A stretch of DNA of 10,170 nt, taken from Acidobacteriota bacterium (GTDB taxonomy: Bacteria; Acidobacteriota; Terriglobia; Terriglobales; SCQP01). Below, piece after piece: positions 6,561 to 10,170 of the stretch. The stretch covers positions 1 through 10,170 of the forward strand of contig JAKAOE010000031.1 of NCBI GenBank assembly GCA_021823305.1, written 5' to 3'. Position 1 is the stretch's first letter; the number at the start of each line of letters is the position of its first letter. The translations under genes were made by a program, and so were the position numbers. Below the pieces are notes generated by a model, which worked only from the letters and a program-made list of their open reading frames with translations, was not told where the DNA came from and did no database searches.

Positions 6561-7463
6561 ATGGCCGGAAGCTGGCACCGCGATCCCGGACTGGCTGGGC
6601 TGGAAGGCGCTTGGCGTGCCGCCAGTTCGGCTGGGCCGGGATCGGTGTTTCAGGAGTACGCATTCGCGCGGCAGTGGGCGCGCACGTTTGCCTGCGAGGC
6701 TGAGATTGCCGTCTGGGCCAACAACGATCCTCCGTTGATCGTCCCACTGGCGATTCGAGCCGGGCGGCTGGGGCTGATTGGCGAGGGGCTGTTCGATTAT
6801 CTTGACGTGATCGGCGGCGGGTCTCCCGATGCCGGATGCGAAGCGGCGGAGGCGGCGCTCGCGCTGGACTGGCGCGCCAGCCGCTTCACCGGCATTCCCG
6901 CAGGTTCGCCGCACGAGGGCTTTTGGCGGGCGCTGGCAGGCGCTGCGCTGCCCTTCGCGGCCGCGCCGGTGCGGGCATCCGGCAGCGGGCTGGATCGGGA
7001 ACATCCGCGCATAGCGCGGCGCTGGGCTGCAACGCGGGTGACTGTGGCGTTGGCGGAGGCTCCCGCCGCGCGGCGGCGGCGGCTCGCCTGGCTGCTGGAT
7101 CACAAGGCGCGCGAGCTGGCCACGCGGGGCATGGCGAACGTGCTCGGGCGGCTGGAGCAGGCGTGGCTGGTGGCGATGGTGGAACAGGAGCCCCGGCTGA
7201 GCGAACTCTGGGAGCTGCAGCGCGGCGGCGACACGCTGGCGGCGCTATTGTGCTGGCGCGGTCAGCGCGTGCGTTACGCCTACACCATCAGCTACGAACC
7301 ACGCGCGGCGGCTCTGTCGCCGGGCGTTCTGGCGCTGTACGGAGTTTTGCGCCACACTATGAGCGAGGGCCGCAGTTTCAATTTCCTCACGGGAGAGCAG
7401 GAGTTCAAGTTGCGCTTCGCCACCCATCGCGAGCAGCTGCTGCGTTACCAGCATGAACGCTGA
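6561..7463 (+). CDS. GNAT-fold acyltransferase of the CelD/BioF2-like group
   Basis: Probable cytoplasmic acyltransferase of 300 residues. It resembles the double-GNAT proteins annotated as CelD-like or BioF2-like, often found near exopolysaccharide or cellulose genes. Visible family features are LEGAWRAASSAGPGSVFQEY near residues 14-33, the LFDYLDVIGGG segment at 78-87 (typically DYLDV), a basic middle helix (ARRRRLAWLLDHKARELATRG), and the C-terminal GRSFNFLTGEQEFKLRFA, which matches the usual FDFLRGDE-YK-RW-type ending. The acyl donor and acceptor cannot be told. The ATG at 6561 is only two codons after an in-frame stop (6552-6554) and has no good ribosome site. GTG at 6646 is an alternative, but it would drop conserved sequence. 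The 3' end overlaps the next gene by 11 bases, implying coupled translation and a shared role. Confidence 0.75.
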   Translation: MAGSWHRDPGLAGLEGAWRAASSAGPGSVFQEYAFARQWARTFACEAEIAVWANNDPPLIVPLAIRAGRLGLIGEGLFDYLDVIGGGSPDAGCEAAEAALALDWRASRFTGIPAGSPHEGFWRALAGAALPFAAAPVRASGSGLDREHPRIARRWAATRVTVALAEAPAARRRRLAWLLDHKARELATRGMANVLGRLEQAWLVAMVEQEPRLSELWELQRGGDTLAALLCWRGQRVRYAYTISYEPRAAALSPGVLALYGVLRHTMSEGRSFNFLTGEQEFKLRFATHREQLLRYQHER

Positions 7464-8247
7464 CACGCCCGCGCCCGGCTGGGTGGACACGCACCTGCAC
7501 CTGCTGCCCGGCGTGGACGACGGCCCGGCCAGTTGGGACGACACGGTCGCCCTACTGGAGGCGATGGTCGCCGCCGGGACCACGCACGCGGTGGCGACGC
7601 CGCACGCCAACTACCAGTTCCGCTTCGAGCGCGAGCGCACCGAAGCGCTGCTGCAGCAGGCGCAGGCGCTGGCCGGCGAGCGGCTGCGCCTCTATTTGGG
7701 CTGCGAGCTGCACCTGAGCTACGAAAACGTGCAGCAGGCGGTGGAGACACCGAAGCAGTTCAGCCTGAACGGTGGCCGCTATCTGCTGGTGGAGTTTCCC
7801 GAGTTCTTCGAACGCGGCGCGCTGGGGGCGGCGTTGGAGCGTCTGCGCGACGCGGGCACGGTGCCGGTGCTGGCACATCCGGAGCGCAACCCGGTATTTC
7901 AGCAGCATCCGGAGGCGCTGGACGATTACCTGCGCCAGGGCTGCGTGGCGCAGCTCACCGCCTCGTCCTTCACCGGCCGCTTCGGGAAGCGGGCGCAGCA
8001 GTTCAGCGCCGCGTTACTCGAAGGCGAGCGGGCCCACGTCGTGGCCAGCGACGGACACTCGGCGCAGCAGCGGGCGCCGCATTTCCACAAAGCGGTAACG
8101 GCGATCACCGCCATGGCGGGCGAAGAAATGGCGCAGGCGCTCTGCCGCGACAACCCACTGGCGATGATCGAAGACCGTCCGCTGCCCTATTGCCCCGAAA
8201 TTCCGGCCGCGAAGAAGCGCGGCCTGCTGGCGCGGCTGCGCGGCTGA
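7453..8247 (+). CDS. PHP-domain protein-tyrosine phosphatase, CpsB/CapC/YwqE family
   Basis: Metal-dependent (usually Mn2+) phosphatase of the PHP fold. Known relatives remove phosphate from bacterial tyrosine kinases and substrates that control capsule or exopolysaccharide synthesis. The 264 residues show the family motifs in order: VDTHLHLLPGVDDGP with the metal-binding HxH (His14, His16), ATPH with His51, CELH near 84-87, AHPER with His142, and SDGH (Asp200, His202). Length is close to the usual 240-260. The C-terminus is basic (AAKKRGLLARLRG). Its ATG lies within the end of the acyltransferase gene (11-base overlap), so the two are probably translated together. No tyrosine kinase or glycosyltransferase gene is in the window, so the polysaccharide link is inferred from family and neighbour only. 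Confidence 0.88.
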   Translation: MNADTPAPGWVDTHLHLLPGVDDGPASWDDTVALLEAMVAAGTTHAVATPHANYQFRFERERTEALLQQAQALAGERLRLYLGCELHLSYENVQQAVETPKQFSLNGGRYLLVEFPEFFERGALGAALERLRDAGTVPVLAHPERNPVFQQHPEALDDYLRQGCVAQLTASSFTGRFGKRAQQFSAALLEGERAHVVASDGHSAQQRAPHFHKAVTAITAMAGEEMAQALCRDNPLAMIEDRPLPYCPEIPAAKKRGLLARLRG

Positions 8248-8251
8248 GCGC

Positions 8252-8257
8252 GGAGGA
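8252..8257 (+). promoter_or_regulatory. Ribosome binding site of the small secreted protein gene
   Basis: GGAGGA lies 6 bases before the ATG at 8264. It is the strongest Shine-Dalgarno arrangement in the right half of the window and supports the short downstream gene as real. Confidence 0.6.
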
Positions 8258-8263
8258 AGAAGC

Positions 8264-8641
8264 ATGACGATGTTGCGGTTACAGATTCTGGGCATGGCGC
8301 TGGCGCTGGCGGCGGGAATGGCGGCGGCGCAAACTCCCGGTTTGGCGCCACCGCCGGCGCCCCAAAACAGCCTGCCGGGCATAACCCCGATGACGCCGGG
8401 CGCGCCGACCTCTCCCGGCGCGGGCCAGCCCGGCGCCAGCCCGGTGAATCCCGCCTCGCCCAGCGCCACGCTGCCGGGCTCGACCGATCTGCCCGGTACG
8501 GCCAACCCGGCCACCCCCGGCGCCACTGTGCCCAACCCCACGCCGGAGACGACGCCGCTGCCCGGCGCCGCGCCCGCAAGCGCGAGCCCCGGCTCGACCA
8601 AGACCTGCTGCGGTTACAGACCGAGCGTGCTCCAGAGCTGA
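8264..8641 (+). CDS. Small secreted Pro/Ala/Gly/Ser/Thr-rich protein of unknown function
   Basis: I do not recognise this gene. The 125-residue product starts with a clear signal peptide: a short charged start (MTMLRLQ), a hydrophobic core (ILGMALALAAGMA) and a likely cleavage site after Ala22 (AAA|QTP). The mature part, residues 23-112, is low-complexity and probably disordered. It is rich in Pro, Ala, Gly, Ser and Thr, with recurring PG, PGA and NP units and almost no charge. The last residues (TKTCCGYRPSVLQS) hold the only two Cys, side by side. A strong ribosome site precedes it, and it lies 16 bases after the PHP phosphatase gene, so it is probably the last gene of that unit. Its last 28 bases overlap the 3' end of ubiD on the other strand. 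The C-terminus could therefore be a truncated or read-into end. A function at the cell envelope is only a guess. Confidence 0.6.
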   Translation: MTMLRLQILGMALALAAGMAAAQTPGLAPPPAPQNSLPGITPMTPGAPTSPGAGQPGASPVNPASPSATLPGSTDLPGTANPATPGATVPNPTPETTPLPGAAPASASPGSTKTCCGYRPSVLQS

Positions 8642-10140
8642 TCCACCTTGGCCTTGGTGGCGGGGTCCATCAGGATCTCGCCGGGCCAGGGGCGGGCGAA
8701 GCCTTCGCTGGGCCATTTGCGGGTGGCATCCACGCCCATCTTGGAGCCGAAGTTGGGCAGGCGGGAGGCGTGGTCGAGCGAGTCCACGGGGCCGAGCGTG
8801 AATTGAATGTCGCGCTCGGGATCGATGTGGTTGAGCACCTTGAGCACGACGTCGGCGATGTTCTGCACGTCCACATCCTCGTCCACCACGACGATGCACT
8901 TGGTGAACATGGCCTGGCCGAGGCCCCAGATGCCGCTCATGACCTTGCGCGCGTGGCCGGGATAGGCCTTGCGGATGGAGACCAGCATGAGGTTGTGGAA
9001 GACTCCCTCGAGCGGCAGGTTAACGTCCACGATCTCGGGAAACTGCATCTGCATCAGCGGCAGGAAGATGCGGGTCACGGCCTCGCCCATCCAGCCGTCC
9101 TCCATCGGCGGCTTGCCGACGATGGTGGTAGCGTAGATCGGATTGCGGCGGTGGGTGATGGCGGTGAGATGCAGCACCGGATACTGATCGGCGAGCGAGT
9201 AGAAGCCGGTATGGTCGCCGAAAGGGCCCTCGACTCGCCGTTCGGCAAGATCGACGTAACCCTCGAGCACGATCTCGGCGCTCGCCGGAACCTCCAGCTC
9301 CACGGTGCGGCACTTCACCATCTCCACCGGCTTCTGGCGCAGGAAACCGGCGAGCATCATCTCGTCGAGCGCCGGCGGGGCGGGCAGGATGGCGGCGAAG
9401 GTCGTTGCCGGATCGGTGCCAATGGCGACCGCGACCGGCATGCGGCTGCCGGCGGCGGGGGCGAGCAGCGCCGGCGGCACCGGCTCGAGGCCGTGATCGC
9501 GGCCGATGGCTTCGCTCGCGGTGGGGGAGGCGGTGCGCAGGCGCTCGCGCAGATGGTCGGCGCCCTGTTTGTGGATCTGCCAGTGCATGCCGAGCGTCTT
9601 GCCGTCGAACACCTGCAGGCGATACATGCCGACGTTGCGCCGGCCGGTGGCGGGATGGCGGGTGAACACCAACGGCAGGGTGACGTAGCGGCCGCCGTCC
9701 TGGGGCCAGCATTGCAGGATGGGGAAGTCGAGCACCGAGAACTGGTCCTGCAGCACAATCTCCTGGCAGGCGCCAGCGCCGACGGTGCGGGGAAAGACGG
9801 CGCCGAGATCGGCGAGCGTGGGCAGCATCTTGAGCTTGCCCAGAATGCCCTCGGGCGGCTTCATCTCGAGCAGCGCGCGGATGCGCGCGGCGACCTCGTC
9901 GGCGTGCCCGACTTCGAGCGCCATCGCCATCCGGCGGCGGGAGCCGAACTGGTTGATGAGCAGCGGGCGGCCGGCGTAGCCGGCGGGGTTTTCGAACAGC
10001 AGCGCCGGCCCGCCGGCCTTGCTGACGCGGTCGGTGATTTCGGCGATTTCGAGCACCGGGTTCACCGCGGCGGTGACGCGCTTCAGCTCGCCGGCGCGTT
10101 CCAGCGCGGCGATGAACTCCCGCAGATCGGCGTAGGGCAT
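8614..10140 (-). CDS. ubiD: UbiD-family prFMN-dependent decarboxylase (quinone biosynthesis)
   Basis: UbiD enzymes use prenylated FMN, made by UbiX, to decarboxylate aromatic or unsaturated acids. In quinone pathways they act on a prenylated or polycyclic aromatic acid. The 508-residue length is typical. Visible conserved blocks are MPYADLREFIAALERAGELKR at the start, RRNVGMYRLQVFDGKTLGMH (167-186, with the Asn169 and Arg174 expected at the cofactor and metal site), VAVAIGTDPATTFAAILP, LEVPASAEIVLEGYVD (282-297, with the conserved Glu), EGPFGDHTGFY, FPEIVDVNLP, YPGHARKVMSGIWG and the C-terminal FGSKMGVDATRKWPSEG. Such C-termini are common in bacteria that make menaquinone, so a menaquinone role is more likely than ubiquinone, but other substrates cannot be excluded. 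No ubiX or ubiA gene is in the window. The start is the only reasonable ATG and lacks a Shine-Dalgarno sequence. Confidence 0.93.
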   Translation of the reverse strand: MPYADLREFIAALERAGELKRVTAAVNPVLEIAEITDRVSKAGGPALLFENPAGYAGRPLLINQFGSRRRMAMALEVGHADEVAARIRALLEMKPPEGILGKLKMLPTLADLGAVFPRTVGAGACQEIVLQDQFSVLDFPILQCWPQDGGRYVTLPLVFTRHPATGRRNVGMYRLQVFDGKTLGMHWQIHKQGADHLRERLRTASPTASEAIGRDHGLEPVPPALLAPAAGSRMPVAVAIGTDPATTFAAILPAPPALDEMMLAGFLRQKPVEMVKCRTVELEVPASAEIVLEGYVDLAERRVEGPFGDHTGFYSLADQYPVLHLTAITHRRNPIYATTIVGKPPMEDGWMGEAVTRIFLPLMQMQFPEIVDVNLPLEGVFHNLMLVSIRKAYPGHARKVMSGIWGLGQAMFTKCIVVVDEDVDVQNIADVVLKVLNHIDPERDIQFTLGPVDSLDHASRLPNFGSKMGVDATRKWPSEGFARPWPGEILMDPATKAKVDQLWSTLGL

Positions 10141-10147
10141 AAGAAGC

Positions 10148-10153
10148 AGGATA
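10148..10153 (-). promoter_or_regulatory. Possible -10 box (TATCCT) for ubiD
   Basis: Read on the minus strand, TATCCT matches four of six -10 positions and ends 7 bases before the ubiD ATG. That spacing would give a leaderless or nearly leaderless message. The -35 box would fall just outside the window, so the call cannot be completed. Confidence 0.25.
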
Positions 10154-10170
10154 CCGCCGGGAGCGGCTCA

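Noticed and set aside
8583-8596. CGAGCC-CC-GGCTCG palindrome near the end of the secreted protein gene as a terminator
   Set aside because: The loop is too short for the full stem, no T run follows on either strand, and it lies inside a coding region.

Overview
The window is GC-rich bacterial chromosome, densely packed with housekeeping and stress genes. Gene content and protein style suggest Acidobacteriota: a UbiD of the menaquinone-type group, an EgtB/EgtD pair unlike the mycobacterial ones, and a CpsB-type PHP phosphatase. This is an inference from remembered family features, not from a search. There is no tRNA, rRNA, CRISPR array, insertion sequence or phage gene. All protein genes run on the + strand except the last, ubiD, which runs leftward and converges on its neighbour.

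Layout. (1) 1-139: a leader with no supported gene, then acylphosphatase, apt (adenine phosphoribosyltransferase) and an RlmB/TrmH-type rRNA 2'-O-methyltransferase. The apt stop and the methyltransferase start overlap as ATGA. (2) 1760-4522: an egtB-like sulfoxide synthase, an egtD histidine methyltransferase and a dps ferritin-like gene, 8 and 10 bases apart. Together they look like an oxidative-stress operon: a histidine-derived thiol antioxidant plus iron sequestration. (3) About 4530-4882: a decayed LysE/RhtB-type exporter with its N-terminus missing, one frameshift and a probable internal deletion. (4) guaB (IMP dehydrogenase), preceded by a perfect 8-bp inverted repeat that overlaps a possible -10 box. 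(5) 6561-8641: a CelD/BioF2-type GNAT acyltransferase overlapping a CpsB/YwqE-type PHP phosphatase, followed by a small secreted Pro/Ala/Gly/Ser/Thr-rich protein. This set suggests envelope or exopolysaccharide function. (6) ubiD on the minus strand, a prFMN-dependent decarboxylase probably for quinone synthesis. Its 3' end overlaps the secreted protein's 3' end by 28 bases.

The most interesting region is egtB-egtD-dps. EgtD keeps the residues expected for making trimethylhistidine (hercynine). EgtB keeps its iron ligands but lacks the Asp/Arg pair that binds gamma-glutamylcysteine in the mycobacterial enzyme, so it may use another thiol donor. The egtD-dps junction also holds a five-codon reading frame whose start overlaps the egtD stop and whose stop overlaps a dps start. 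No clearly new multi-gene system was found.
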